A DNA stretch of 64,000 bases from Pandoraea pulmonicola (GTDB lineage Bacteria; Pseudomonadota; Gammaproteobacteria; Burkholderiales; Burkholderiaceae), in contig NZ_CP010310.2 of the NCBI RefSeq assembly GCF_000815105.2, positions 248,001 through 312,000 on the forward strand, given 5' to 3'. Position numbers and translations under genes: made by a program. This document shows, in pieces, positions 43,556 to 53,273 of this stretch. Position 1 is the stretch's first letter. Every line of letters begins with the position of its first letter. The notes under the pieces were generated by a model, which worked only from the letters and a program-made list of their open reading frames with translations, was not told the DNA's origin and made no database searches.

Positions 43556-44971
43556 ATGAACGCCGTAGTCGATTCGAAATTCTCCGATTTTCACGTAGCC
43601 GATATCAACCTCGCCGGCTGGGGCCGTAAAGAGCTGACCATCGCCGAGAGCGAAATGCCGGGTCTGATGGCCACGCGCGAGGAATTCAAGGCAAGCCAGC
43701 CGCTCAAGGGCGCGCGCATCGCCGGCTCGCTGCACATGACCATCCAGACCGGCGTGCTCATCGAGACGCTCGTCGCGCTGGGCGCCGAAGTGCGCTGGGC
43801 CTCGTGCAACATCTTCTCCACGCAGGATCATGCCGCGGCCGCCATCGCCGCCGCCGGCATTCCGGTGTTCGCATTCAAGGGCGAATCGCTCGACGAATAC
43901 TGGGAATACAGCCATCGCATCTTCGAATGGCCGAACGGCGAATTCGCCAACATGATCCTCGACGACGGCGGCGACGCCACGCTGCTGCTGATTCTCGGCA
44001 GCAAGGCAGAGAAGGACATCTCGGTCGTCGGCAACCCGACCAACGAGGAAGAAGTTGCGTTGTACGCGTCGATCAAGCGTCACCTCGAAGTCGATCCGCG
44101 GTGGTACAGCAAGCGTCTGTCGCAGATCAAGGGCGTGACCGAAGAGACCACCACGGGCGTGCACCGTCTGTACCAGATGGAAAAGGACGGCACGCTGCCG
44201 TTCCCGGCCATCAACGTGAACGACTCGGTCACCAAGTCGAAGTTCGACAACCTGTACGGCTGCCGCGAGTCGCTCGTCGACGGCATCAAGCGCGCCACTG
44301 ACGTCATGATCGCGGGTAAGATCGCCCTGGTGGCCGGCTACGGCGACGTGGGCAAGGGCTGCGCACAGAGCCTGCGCGGCCTGGGCGCCACGGTGTGGGT
44401 CACGGAAATCGATCCGATCTGCGCCCTGCAGGCCGCCATGGAAGGCTACCGCGTGGTGACGATGGAATACGCCGCCGACAAGGCCGACATCTTCGTGACG
44501 GCTACGGGCAACTTCCACGTGATCGATCACGACCACATGGCCGCGATGAAGCATCAGGCGATCGTGTGCAACATCGGTCACTTCGACTCGGAAATCAACG
44601 TGGCGTCGACCCGCAAGTACCAGTGGGAGAACATCAAGCCGCAGGTCGATCACATCATCTTCCCGGACGGCAAGCGCATCATTCTGCTGGCCGAAGGCCG
44701 TCTCGTGAACCTGGGCTGCGCCACGGGCCACCCGTCGTTCGTGATGAGCAACTCGTTCACCAACCAGACGCTCGCGCAGATCGAATTGTTCGTGCACGGC
44801 GCCAAGTACAAGAACAGCGTGTATGTGCTGCCGAAGCATCTGGATGAAAAGGTCGCGCGTCTGCACCTGGGCCGCATCGGTGCCGAGCTGACCGTGCTCA
44901 CCGACGATCAGGCGAAGTACATCAGCGTCGACAAGAATGGCCCGTTCAAGCCGGCGCACTACCGCTACTGA
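43556..44971 (+). CDS. ahcY: S-adenosylhomocysteine hydrolase
   Basis: AhcY splits S-adenosylhomocysteine into adenosine and homocysteine, keeping methyltransferases from being inhibited. The 471-residue protein has the NAD site [17 protein letters not shown] (key part GYGDVGKG), substrate motifs [16 protein letters not shown] (key part HMTIQT) and [11 protein letters not shown], and the C-terminal Lys-Tyr ending HYRY. The ATG at 43556 follows AAGGAGG; GTG at 43553 is the next candidate. Expression is controlled by the SAH riboswitch. Confidence 0.97.
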   Translation: MNAVVDSKFSDFHVADINLAGWGRKELTIAESEMPGLMATREEFKASQPLKGARIAGSLHMTIQTGVLIETLVALGAEVRWASCNIFSTQDHAAAAIAAAGIPVFAFKGESLDEYWEYSHRIFEWPNGEFANMILDDGGDATLLLILGSKAEKDISVVGNPTNEEEVALYASIKRHLEVDPRWYSKRLSQIKGVTEETTTGVHRLYQMEKDGTLPFPAINVNDSVTKSKFDNLYGCRESLVDGIKRATDVMIAGKIALVAGYGDVGKGCAQSLRGLGATVWVTEIDPICALQAAMEGYRVVTMEYAADKADIFVTATGNFHVIDHDHMAAMKHQAIVCNIGHFDSEINVASTRKYQWENIKPQVDHIIFPDGKRIILLAEGRLVNLGCATGHPSFVMSNSFTNQTLAQIELFVHGAKYKNSVYVLPKHLDEKVARLHLGRIGAELTVLTDDQAKYISVDKNGPFKPAHYRY

Positions 44972-45148
44972 TCCGCCCGCCGCTCCCGGCCGGGACTTCG
45001 CACGGAGGGGTGCGACGTGCCGGCAAGGGACGGCGTGACGGCATGGCCGCGCGGTGTCGTCAGTTGCCGCCGCGCGCGCCATGCGTGATTTCCCCACCAC
45101 CGGTGCCGGGACATTCGTCCCGCACCGGCTTGTTTATCGGAGCTTGCC

Positions 45149-45508
45149 ATGCGTCTGCTGCTGATTTGGCTCATCAATGCCATCGCGCTTCTCGTCCTGC
45201 CGTACATCGTGTCCGGCGTCCAGCTCAAGAGCATCGGGACGGCGCTGATCGTTGCGGTCGTGCTTGGTCTGATCAACGCCTTCCTGCGCCCGCTGCTTGT
45301 CGTGCTCACGCTGCCGGTCACGGTGCTCACGCTCGGGCTGTTCATCTTCGTGATCAACGCCTTGCTGTTCTGGCTGGCCGCGAACGTGGTGAAGGGCTTC
45401 GAAGTCTCGGGCTTCTGGGCGGCGCTGTTCGGCTCGCTCCTGTACAGCCTGATCTCGTGGATTCTGTCGGCGCTGGTGTTCGGCGAGCGTGCCACCAACA
45501 ACGTGTAG
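45149..45508 (+). CDS. YvlD/phage holin superfamily IV membrane protein
   Basis: A 119-residue protein with four predicted membrane helices: RLLLIWLINAIALLVLPYIVSGV (key part LINAIALLVLPYIV), LGLINAFLRPLLVVLTLPVTVLTLGLF (key part GLINAFLRPLL) and ALLFWLAANVVKGFEVSGFWAA (key part VKGFEVSGFW). These define the YvlD/holin IV family. Its function is unknown. A place between ahcY and tlyA-metF is common in Burkholderiales. Confidence 0.88.
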   Translation: MRLLLIWLINAIALLVLPYIVSGVQLKSIGTALIVAVVLGLINAFLRPLLVVLTLPVTVLTLGLFIFVINALLFWLAANVVKGFEVSGFWAALFGSLLYSLISWILSALVFGERATNNV

Positions 45509-45574
45509 TTTCGACGCGCATCCGCGCATGCCGTCGATCGCTCTTCGCAGGACCTTCGCAGGAATTCCGTAGTC

Positions 45575-46405
45575 ATGTCGCAAGCGCTTCGCGCCGACCA
45601 GGCGCTCGTATCGAGAGGATTGGCCGCTTCGCGCACCGCCGCGCAGCGTCTGATCGACGCCGGGCGCGTGTATTACGCCGGCACCGAAACGGCGCTGAAG
45701 AAAGCCAGCCAGATGGTGGCGGACGACGAGCGCATCGAAGTGCGCGCGGCGGCCGACGGCCTGCCCGGCGAAGACCGCTATGTATCGCGCGGCGGCCTGA
45801 AGCTGGCCGGCGCGCTGGCCGGCACGGGACTCGACGCGTCCGGGCGCGTGGCGCTCGACGTCGGTCTGTCGACCGGCGGCTTTGCCGATTGTCTGCTGCA
45901 GGCGGGCGCGGCCCAGGTGCTCGGCGTCGACGTCGGCCATGGGCAACTGCATCGGCGTCTGGCCGGCGAGGCGCGGCTCGTGTCGCTCGAAGGCGTCAAT
46001 GCGCGACATCTCTCGCGCGAGATGCTCGACGAGCGCTTGACCGGCCTGGCGGCGGCCGCGGGAGAAGGGGCGCAAGCGATGAAGGCCGTGCCGGAAGCCG
46101 GCTTCGACCTGATCGTGGGCGACGTGTCGTTCATCTCGCTCACACTCGTGCTCCCCGCGCTCGCACCGCTGCTGGCGGCGAGCGGCGACCTGCTGATGCT
46201 GGTCAAGCCGCAGTTCGAAGTGGGCCGCGAACACATCGGCCGAGGTGGCCTCGTGCGGGATGCCGCGCAATATGCGCTAGTAGAGACAAAGATCCGCACC
46301 GCCTGCGAAGGCCTGGGACTGACGGTGGCCGCATGGCTCGACAGCCCCATCGCCGGCGGCGACGGCAACCGGGAGTTCTTCGTGCACGCCAGGCGTGCGG
46401 CATGA
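45575..46405 (+). CDS. tlyA: TlyA-family rRNA (cytidine-2'-O)-methyltransferase
   Basis: A 276-residue protein with an N-terminal S4 RNA-binding domain (RADQALVSRGLAASRTAAQRLIDAG, key part RGLAASRTAAQ) and an FtsJ-type methyltransferase domain (YVSRGGLKLAGAL, VALDVGLSTGGFADCLLQ, key part DVGLSTGGF, and DLIVGDVSFISL). Family members methylate 16S and 23S rRNA at cytidine 2'-OH; some are annotated as haemolysin A. It uses SAM and yields SAH, which fits its position between ahcY and metF. Confidence 0.93.
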   Translation: MSQALRADQALVSRGLAASRTAAQRLIDAGRVYYAGTETALKKASQMVADDERIEVRAAADGLPGEDRYVSRGGLKLAGALAGTGLDASGRVALDVGLSTGGFADCLLQAGAAQVLGVDVGHGQLHRRLAGEARLVSLEGVNARHLSREMLDERLTGLAAAAGEGAQAMKAVPEAGFDLIVGDVSFISLTLVLPALAPLLAASGDLLMLVKPQFEVGREHIGRGGLVRDAAQYALVETKIRTACEGLGLTVAAWLDSPIAGGDGNREFFVHARRAA

Positions 46406-46430
46406 GCGCTCCCCAGAAAGGCAAACGATC

Positions 46431-47261
46431 ATGACGCAACCTTCCTTCAGTTTCGAATTCTTCCCGCCCAAGACCGCCGAGGGCGCGGAGAAGCTGCGCG
46501 CCACGCGTCAGCAACTGTTCCCGCTCGGCCCGAAGTTCGTCTCGGTGACGTTCGGCGCGGGCGGCTCGACCCAGCAGGGCACGCTCGACACCGTTGTCGA
46601 AATCCAGCGCGAAGGCGTGGAAGCGGCGCCGCACCTGTCGTGCGTGGGCTCGACCCGCGAGAACATCCGCCAGATTCTGGCGACATACAGGCAGCACGGC
46701 ATTCGCCACATCGTGGCGCTGCGCGGCGACCTGCCCTCGGGCATGGGCGAGATCGGCGAATTCCGCTACGCGTCAGAGCTCGTCGAGTTCATCCGCGCGG
46801 AGACAGGCGATTGGTTTCACATCGAAGTGGCGGCCTACCCGGAATACCATCCGCAGGCGAAGTCGCCGCGTCTTGACCTGGAGCACTTCGCCAACAAGGT
46901 GAAGGCCGGCGCGAACGCCGCGATCACGCAGTATTTCTTCAACGCGGACGCCTATTTCCGTTTCGTCGACGACGCCAGCCGCCTTGGCGTGGACGTACCC
47001 ATCGTGCCCGGCATCATGCCGATCACGAACTACTCGCAGATGATGCGGTTTTCGGAGATGTGCGGAGCCGAAGTGCCGCGCTGGATCGCCAAGCGTCTCG
47101 AAGGCTTCGGCGACGACCGCGAGTCGATTCGCGCCTTCGGCCTGGACGTGGTGACGGCGCTGTGCGAACGCCTGCTCGCCGACGGCGCGCCGGGGCTGCA
47201 TTTCTATACGCTCAACGCGGCATCGGCGACCAAGGCCATGTGGCAGCGCCTCGGCCTGTAA
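46431..47261 (+). CDS. metF: 5,10-Methylenetetrahydrofolate reductase
   Basis: MetF reduces methylene- to methyl-tetrahydrofolate, the methyl donor for methionine synthase. The 276-residue TIM-barrel flavoprotein has SFEFFPPKTAEGAEKL at the start (the catalytic Glu in FEFFPPK), TFGAGGSTQQGTLD, IVALRGDLPSG and AITQYFFNADAYFRF. Its length is typical of bacterial MetF. It closes the ahcY-yvlD-tlyA-metF series, consistent with SAH riboswitch control of the whole operon. Confidence 0.97.
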   Translation: MTQPSFSFEFFPPKTAEGAEKLRATRQQLFPLGPKFVSVTFGAGGSTQQGTLDTVVEIQREGVEAAPHLSCVGSTRENIRQILATYRQHGIRHIVALRGDLPSGMGEIGEFRYASELVEFIRAETGDWFHIEVAAYPEYHPQAKSPRLDLEHFANKVKAGANAAITQYFFNADAYFRFVDDASRLGVDVPIVPGIMPITNYSQMMRFSEMCGAEVPRWIAKRLEGFGDDRESIRAFGLDVVTALCERLLADGAPGLHFYTLNAASATKAMWQRLGL

Positions 47262-47465
47262 GGGCGCCGCGCAATCGTTTGCCAACGATAGGGGGCTTCG
47301 GAAGTCAATCCTGATAAAAATTAAGTGGTTTCCTAACCAAAAACACTACAAATAGTCGGATTGCTAGGGATTTGGCGTGTTGTTGCGCCGGGGAAGCTTC
47401 AGTAATATCCCCCTGGGCTCGGCGACGGACCGTTGCCGGGCGTCACATAAGATCCCGAGGAGCCT

Positions 47466-49106
47466 ATGAAACGAACCCACACCCTGCGTTTGCTTTTGGC
47501 TGCAACCCTGCTGACCGGCGCGGCAGCGATCCCGCCCGCCGTAGCGGCTGAGCTCCCCAACAAGACCCTCGTGTATTGTTCCGAGGGTAGCCCCGCCGGT
47601 TTCGATCCGGGGCAACTGACGACCGGTACGGACTTCGATCCGGCGGACGCGATCTATAACCGTCTCGTCGCCTTCATCCCCGGCGAGACTGGCGTGATAC
47701 CGTCGCTCGCGGAGAAATGGGACATCTCGCCGGACAGCAAGGTCTACACGTTCCACCTGCGCCGCGGCGTGAAGTTCCACACGACCGAGTACTTCAAGCC
47801 GACGCGCGACTTCAACGCCGAGGACGTGAAGTTCACCTTCGATCGCATGGGCGATCGCGAAATGCCGTTCCGCAAGGCCTATCCGGCCGAATTTCCGTAC
47901 TTCGTCGACATGGGCCTGCAGGCCGACATCGAGCGTATCGAGATCGTCGATCCGTACACCGTGCGCTTCGTGCTCAAGAAGGTCGACGCACCGTTGATCC
48001 AGAACCTGGCCATGTCGTTCGCGTCGATCCTGTCGAAGGAATACGCGGACAAGCTGCTCGCGGCGAACAACCCGCGCGACATCGCGCTCAAGCCGGTCGG
48101 CACGGGTCCGTTCATCTTCCGCAGCTACACGAAGGACGCCACGCTGCGCCTGGATGGCAACAAGGAGTACTGGAACACGCAGTTGCCGCCGAAGGTGGGC
48201 AAGCTGATCTTCGCGATCACGACCGACGCCAACGTCCGTATCCAGAAGCTCAAGCGCAACGAATGCCAGGTCGCGACCTACCCGCGCCCGGCGGACGTCG
48301 ATACCCTCAAGGCCGAAATCAAGGCGCAGGGCAGCGCATCGAAGCTGAAGATGCCGGATCAGGTCGGCTTCAACCTCGGCTACGTGGCATACAACGTGCA
48401 GAAGAAGCCGCTCGATCGCGTGGAGGTTCGTCAGGCACTCGACATGGCGATCAACAAGAAGGCCATCCTCGAATCGGTCTACGGCTCGGCCGGACAACTG
48501 TCGAACGGCGCGCCGATGCCGCCCACGCAGTGGTCCTACGACAAGAACATCAAGCCGGCCGGCTACGATCCGGAAAAGGCCAAGGCGCTGCTCGAGAAGG
48601 CCGGTGCGAAGAACGTCGAACTGACGCTGTGGGCCATGCCGGTGCAACGCCCGTACAACCCCAACGGCAAGCTCATGGCCGAGATGATCCAGGCCGACTG
48701 GGCGAAGATCGGCGTGAAGGCCAACATCGTCACGTATGAATGGGGCGAGTACATCAAGCGCGCGAAGGCGGGCGAGCACGACGCCCTGCTCATCGGCTGG
48801 ACGGGCGACAACGGTGACCCCGACAACTGGCTCGGCGTGCTGCTCGGTTGCGATTCGATCAACGGCAACAACTTCTCGAAGTGGTGCTACAAGCCGTTCG
48901 ACGACCTGGTGAAGCAGGCGCGCCAGACCACCGACGTGGCGGCGCGCACCAAGCTCTACACGCAGGCGCAGGAAATCTTCGCGCAGCAACTGCCGTTCTC
49001 GCCCATCGCGCACTCCACTCAATACAAGCCGATGGCGAAGAACGTGCAGGGCTTCAAGCTCAGCCCGTTCAGCCGTAACAGCTTCGCCGGCGTGTCGCTG
49101 GACTGA
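47466..49106 (+). CDS. dppA: Periplasmic dipeptide/oligopeptide-binding protein (DppA-type)
   Basis: A 546-residue SBP_bac_5 binding protein with a signal peptide (MKRTHTLRLLLAATLLTGAA to about residue 30). Typical parts are LVYCSEGSPAGFDPGQLTTGTDFD (key part SPAGFDPGQLTTGT), AEKWDISPDSKVYTFHLRRGVKFH (key part YTFHLRRGVKFH) and GWTGDNGDPDNWLGVLLGCD (key part GDNGDPDN). It closely resembles DppA of the heme/dipeptide system. GAGGAGCC precedes the ATG. A 185-base gap with hairpins separates it from dppB, probably setting the binding-protein-to-permease ratio. The 47262-47465 gap upstream shows an AT-rich stretch but no clear promoter. Confidence 0.94.
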   Translation: MKRTHTLRLLLAATLLTGAAAIPPAVAAELPNKTLVYCSEGSPAGFDPGQLTTGTDFDPADAIYNRLVAFIPGETGVIPSLAEKWDISPDSKVYTFHLRRGVKFHTTEYFKPTRDFNAEDVKFTFDRMGDREMPFRKAYPAEFPYFVDMGLQADIERIEIVDPYTVRFVLKKVDAPLIQNLAMSFASILSKEYADKLLAANNPRDIALKPVGTGPFIFRSYTKDATLRLDGNKEYWNTQLPPKVGKLIFAITTDANVRIQKLKRNECQVATYPRPADVDTLKAEIKAQGSASKLKMPDQVGFNLGYVAYNVQKKPLDRVEVRQALDMAINKKAILESVYGSAGQLSNGAPMPPTQWSYDKNIKPAGYDPEKAKALLEKAGAKNVELTLWAMPVQRPYNPNGKLMAEMIQADWAKIGVKANIVTYEWGEYIKRAKAGEHDALLIGWTGDNGDPDNWLGVLLGCDSINGNNFSKWCYKPFDDLVKQARQTTDVAARTKLYTQAQEIFAQQLPFSPIAHSTQYKPMAKNVQGFKLSPFSRNSFAGVSLD

Positions 49107-49121
49107 GCGCCGCGGTCGAAC

Positions 49122-49185
49122 GGTGCCGGCGGTCCAAACCGGCGCACCATGCCGCCGGACGTGGCCGCCGCGCTCGCGTCCGGCG
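49122..49185 (+). other. Two hairpins between dppA and dppB
   Basis: Hairpin one (49122-49147) has GGTGCCGG and CCGGCGCACC with nested CGGT/ACCG. Hairpin two pairs CGCCGGACG (49153) with CGTCCGGCG (49177) perfectly. Such structures often protect the upstream mRNA segment from 3' decay, so dppA message would exceed dppBCDF. Confidence 0.6.
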
Positions 49186-49291
49186 ACGACAACAAGACGG
49201 CATACCGCCTGCGACTGATTAACGCGGCACAGCGCCCCCCGTTCTCCCGCCGGGGACGGGGCGGCGCACGCAGCTCCCACGGAACCCTCCT

Positions 49292-50296
49292 ATGCTGAGA
49301 TTCGTCCTGAGACGGCTGGGCATGGTGATCCCGACCTTCATCGGCATCACCGTCCTGGCGTTCGCGCTCATTCACCTCATTCCCGGCGATCCGATCGAAG
49401 TGCTGGTGGGCGAGCGCAATCTCGATCCCGTCATGCACGCCGAAGCGATGAAGCGGCTGGGACTCGATCAACCGCTCACCACGCAGTATTTCGTCTACCT
49501 GAAGCGCGCTGCGCAGGGCGACCTCGGACGCTCCATCGTCACCAACGAAGGCGTGCTGCACGAGTTCTTCTCGCGCTTTCCCGCCACGCTGGAACTGGCC
49601 CTGTGCGCGATGATCTTCGCGCTCGCGGTCGGCCTGCCCGCGGGCGTGGCCGCATCGCTGCGACGCGGCAGGATGCTCGACCACACCACCATGGGCGCCG
49701 CCCTCACCGGCTACTCGATGCCCATCTTCTGGTGGGGGCTGCTGCTCATCATGCTGTTCTCGGTCGACCTGCAATGGACGCCCGTCTCCGGGCGCATCGG
49801 CGTGGAGTACGACGTGCCGGGCGTGACCGGCTTCATGCTCATCGACACGCTGCTCTCGGGCGACGAGGGCGCGTTCGCGTCCGCCGTGAGCCACCTGATC
49901 CTGCCGACCATCGTGCTTGGCACGGTGCCGCTCGCGGTGATCGCCCGCATGACGCGCTCGGCCATGCTCGAGGTGCTGCGCGAGGACTACATCCGCACCG
50001 CGCGAGCGAAAGGGCTCTCGCCCTGGCGCGTGATCGTCGTGCACGCGCTGCGCAACGCGCTCATTCCGGTCATTACCGTCATCGGCTTGCAGGTGGGCAC
50101 GCTGCTCGCTGGTGCCGTGCTCACCGAGAACGTGTTCTCCTGGCCCGGCATCGGCAAGTGGCTGATCGACGCCATTCTGCGACGCGACTATCCGGTGGTG
50201 CAGGGCGGCATCCTGCTCATCGCGACGGGCGTGATTCTGGTCAACCTGCTGGTCGACGTGCTCTACGGCGTCGTCAACCCGCGCATACGGCACTGA
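49292..50296 (+). CDS. dppB: Dipeptide ABC permease DppB
   Basis: A 334-residue inner-membrane permease. The N-terminus MLRFVLRRLGMVIPTFIGIT (first helix) is typical, as are RTARAKGLSPWRVIVVHALRNALIPVI (coupling loop, key part ARAKGLSPWRVIVVHALRNA) and LTENVFSWPGIGKWLIDAI (key part VFSWPGIG). It dimerises with DppC, whose gene starts 12 bases later. Confidence 0.95.
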   Translation: MLRFVLRRLGMVIPTFIGITVLAFALIHLIPGDPIEVLVGERNLDPVMHAEAMKRLGLDQPLTTQYFVYLKRAAQGDLGRSIVTNEGVLHEFFSRFPATLELALCAMIFALAVGLPAGVAASLRRGRMLDHTTMGAALTGYSMPIFWWGLLLIMLFSVDLQWTPVSGRIGVEYDVPGVTGFMLIDTLLSGDEGAFASAVSHLILPTIVLGTVPLAVIARMTRSAMLEVLREDYIRTARAKGLSPWRVIVVHALRNALIPVITVIGLQVGTLLAGAVLTENVFSWPGIGKWLIDAILRRDYPVVQGGILLIATGVILVNLLVDVLYGVVNPRIRH

Positions 50297-50308
50297 AGGA
50301 GGTCACCC

Positions 50309-51229
50309 ATGAGTGATACGCCTGCAACGCTGCCGCCTCCCGCCGCCGTCACGGCCACGCCGCGTGCGCGCCTGATGCGGGAGTTCCTGCGCAGCTTCAC
50401 CGCCAACCGTGGTGCCACGGCGGCGGCCATCGTGCTGTTGCTGATGTTCGCGGCGGCGATCTTCGCGCCGCTCATCGCGCCGCACAACCCCATCGAGCAA
50501 TACCGCGACTACGTGAAGGTGCCGCCCGCCTGGTTCGAAGGCGGCAACCGGCAATTCCTGCTCGGCACCGACGAGGCCGGCCGCGACATCCTTTCGCGGT
50601 TGATTCACGGCGCGCGCCTGTCGTTCTGGATCGGTCTGTCGTCGGTCGTGCTTTCGCTCATTCCGGGCATTCTGCTCGGCCTGCTCGCGGCGTTCTTCCC
50701 GCGCTGGCTCGACACCCCGATCATGCGCCTGATGGACATGATGATGGCGCTGCCGTCGCTGCTGCTCGCCGTGGCCGTGGTCGCGGTGATCGGCCCGGGT
50801 CTCGCCAATACGACCATCGCGATCGCCATCGTGACGCTGCCGGCGTATGTGCGCCTCACGCGTGCGGCCGCCATCGGCGAATTGCAACGCGAGTACGTGA
50901 TCGCTTCGCGCATGGCCGGCGCGGGCACGTTGCGTCTGATGTTCTCGACGGTGCTGCCGAACTGCGCGGCGCCGCTCATCGTGCAGGCCACGCTGAGTTT
51001 TTCGGTGGCGATTCTCGACGCGGCGGCGCTCGGCTTCCTCGGTCTGGGCGTGCAGCCGCCGCTCGCCGAGTGGGGCTCGATGCTCGCGTCGGCGCGCGAC
51101 TACATGGAAAGTGCCTGGTGGATCGTGACGCTGCCGGGACTTGCGATCGTCATCTCGGTGCTTGCGATCAATCTGGTTGGCGATGGCCTGCGCGACGCAC
51201 TCGACCCCAAACTGAAACGAATCGCATGA
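50309..51229 (+). CDS. dppC: Dipeptide ABC permease DppC
   Basis: A 306-residue permease with [21 protein letters not shown] near residue 70 (key part [13 protein letters not shown]), [19 protein letters not shown] in the coupling loop (key part [11 protein letters not shown]) and [23 protein letters not shown] (key part [11 protein letters not shown]). AAGGAGGTCA precedes the ATG. The stop overlaps dppD. Confidence 0.95.
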   Translation: MSDTPATLPPPAAVTATPRARLMREFLRSFTANRGATAAAIVLLLMFAAAIFAPLIAPHNPIEQYRDYVKVPPAWFEGGNRQFLLGTDEAGRDILSRLIHGARLSFWIGLSSVVLSLIPGILLGLLAAFFPRWLDTPIMRLMDMMMALPSLLLAVAVVAVIGPGLANTTIAIAIVTLPAYVRLTRAAAIGELQREYVIASRMAGAGTLRLMFSTVLPNCAAPLIVQATLSFSVAILDAAALGFLGLGVQPPLAEWGSMLASARDYMESAWWIVTLPGLAIVISVLAINLVGDGLRDALDPKLKRIA

Positions 51230-52230
51230 GTCTGCTCTCCATTCGCAATCTATCGGTCGACTTCGACGGCGCGCGCGCGGTCGAAGCCATCGACCTCGAC
51301 GTCGGCCAGGGCGAGATTCTCGGCGTGGTCGGCGAATCCGGTTCCGGCAAGAGCGTGACGATGCTCGCGCTCATGGGACTCATCGACGCGCCGGGGCGCG
51401 TGCGTGCGGACGAAGTCCGGTTCGACGGACGCGATTTGCTGCATGCGAGCGCTCGCGAGCGACGCGGCATCGTCGGACGCGACGTCTCGATGATCTTCCA
51501 GGACGCGCTCACGAGCCTGAACCCGAGCTACACCATCGGCTACCAGATCGGCGAGGTGTTGCGCCGCCACATGGGGCTGCGTGGACGGGCGCTGCGCGAT
51601 CGCATCGTGGAACTGCTCGAACAGGTCGAGATCCCCGACGCAGCCAACCGGCTCGGCGCGTATCCGCACCAGCTCTCCGGCGGCATGAACCAGCGCGTGA
51701 TGATCGCGATGGCGATTGCCTGCCGCCCGAAGCTGCTGATTGCCGACGAGCCGACCACCGCGCTCGACGTCACCATCCAGGCGCAGATCATGGCGCTGCT
51801 GCTGCAGTTGCAGAAGGAGCACGGCATGGCGCTGGTGCTGATTTCGCACGATCTCGCGGTCGTGGCCGAAGTCGCGCATCGGGTGGCGGTCATGTACGCC
51901 GGGCAGGTGATCGAGGTCCAGCAGGTGCCCGCGCTGTTCGATGCGCCGCATCATCCCTACACGGAAGCCCTGCTTTCGGCGATTCCGGAGCACAACCGCG
52001 GTGTGCGCCGACTGCGCACGCTGCCCGGCGTGGTGCCGGGGCGCGACGACCGTCCCGCCGGTTGCCTGCTCTCGCCCCGCTGCCCCTATGCAGACGACCA
52101 TTGCCGCACGGTGCAGCCGTCGCTCGATCCCTATACGGGGCCGACGGCGACGGGCGCACCGCTGGTGCGGTGCTTCAAGCCGCTGCCGCATGTCGCAGCG
52201 GATCATCAGTCGATGGGAGGGGCGCAATGA
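51226..52230 (+). CDS. dppD: Dipeptide ABC ATPase DppD
   Basis: A 334-residue ATPase with Walker [12 protein letters not shown]-loop [16 protein letters not shown], signature [14 protein letters not shown], Walker [15 protein letters not shown], switch His in [13 protein letters not shown] and the C-terminal oligopeptide-type cysteine cluster region [15 protein letters not shown], which in related ATPases holds an Fe-S cluster. It overlaps dppC (ATGA) and dppF (ATGA). Confidence 0.95.
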   Translation: MSLLSIRNLSVDFDGARAVEAIDLDVGQGEILGVVGESGSGKSVTMLALMGLIDAPGRVRADEVRFDGRDLLHASARERRGIVGRDVSMIFQDALTSLNPSYTIGYQIGEVLRRHMGLRGRALRDRIVELLEQVEIPDAANRLGAYPHQLSGGMNQRVMIAMAIACRPKLLIADEPTTALDVTIQAQIMALLLQLQKEHGMALVLISHDLAVVAEVAHRVAVMYAGQVIEVQQVPALFDAPHHPYTEALLSAIPEHNRGVRRLRTLPGVVPGRDDRPAGCLLSPRCPYADDHCRTVQPSLDPYTGPTATGAPLVRCFKPLPHVAADHQSMGGAQ

Positions 52231-53273
52231 GTGAAACCGTTTTCGCAACGCCCCCGGCCGCGCCGCAAGGCCCCGATGCCGGCGAGGCGGCGCGCGACGC
52301 CAGTCGCATCGTGCTGGCCGCACAGGATCTGAAGCGTTTTTACACGGTGAATCGCGGGTTGTGGCGCGGGCAGGCGAGCGTCAGGGCGTTGAACGGCGTG
52401 TCGTTCGAGCTGGCCGCGGGGCGCACGCTCGCGGTGGTCGGCGAGTCGGGGTGCGGCAAATCGACGCTGGCCCGGGTGCTGACGTTGATCGAGCCGCCGA
52501 CGTCCGGCAAACTCGCCATCGACGCGACCGAGACGACGGCGGCTTCGGTGGGCGATCTGGCGCCGCTGCGCACGCGCATCCAGATGGTGTTCCAGAACCC
52601 GTACGCGTCGCTCAATCCGCGCAAGACCGTGGGGCAGGCGCTCGACGAGCCGCTGGCGATCAACACGTCGCTCGGCCGCGTCGAGCGGGGCGAGAAGATC
52701 GAGGCGATGATGCGCACCGTCGGTCTGCGCCCCGAGCACGTTGCACGCTATCCGCACATGTTCTCGGGCGGGCAGCGTCAACGTGTGGCGATTGCCCGGG
52801 CGATGATCCTGTCGCCGGCGATCGTGGTGGCCGACGAGCCGGTTTCTGCCCTGGATGTCTCAATTCAGGCACAGATCCTGAATCTTTTCATGGATTTGCA
52901 GGACCGGTACGCGACGAGTTACGTATTCGTGTCGCATAATCTCGCCGTGGTCGAGCATGTGGCGGACGACGTCATGGTGATGTACCTCGGCCGCGCGGTC
53001 GAACACGGTCCCAAGGCCGCCGTGTTCGGCAAGCCGCTGCATCCGTACACCAAGGCGCTGATGTCGGCCACGCCGGCCATCAAGGCGTCGGAGCGGCGCG
53101 TGAAGATCCCGCTGATCGGCGAGTTGCCCTCGCCGCTGCGGCCGCCGCCGGGGTGTGCGTTTGCGCCGCGCTGCCCATATGCCGTCGACCGGTGTCGTGA
53201 GGAAGTGCCGCAACTGCGCAAGCTCGAGGGACGTCTGGTGGCGTGCCATCGGGTGGAAGACATTGAGGGATGA
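52227..53273 (+). CDS. dppF: Dipeptide ABC ATPase DppF
   Basis: A 348-residue ATPase partner of DppD with Walker [11 protein letters not shown]-loop [16 protein letters not shown], signature [14 protein letters not shown], Walker [14 protein letters not shown], switch [13 protein letters not shown] and the C-terminal [15 protein letters not shown] cysteine cluster. GGGAGG precedes the ATG. Its N-terminal 30 residues are an Ala/Pro-rich extension. The stop overlaps the TraB-like gene. Confidence 0.95.
   Translation: MSETVFATPPAAPQGPDAGEAARDASRIVLAAQDLKRFYTVNRGLWRGQASVRALNGVSFELAAGRTLAVVGESGCGKSTLARVLTLIEPPTSGKLAIDATETTAASVGDLAPLRTRIQMVFQNPYASLNPRKTVGQALDEPLAINTSLGRVERGEKIEAMMRTVGLRPEHVARYPHMFSGGQRQRVAIARAMILSPAIVVADEPVSALDVSIQAQILNLFMDLQDRYATSYVFVSHNLAVVEHVADDVMVMYLGRAVEHGPKAAVFGKPLHPYTKALMSATPAIKASERRVKIPLIGELPSPLRPPPGCAFAPRCPYAVDRCREEVPQLRKLEGRLVACHRVEDIEG

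Noticed and set aside
47364..49280. A 638-residue minus-strand frame opposite dppA
   Set aside because: It is the complement of a well-supported binding-protein gene and contains no recognisable domain.
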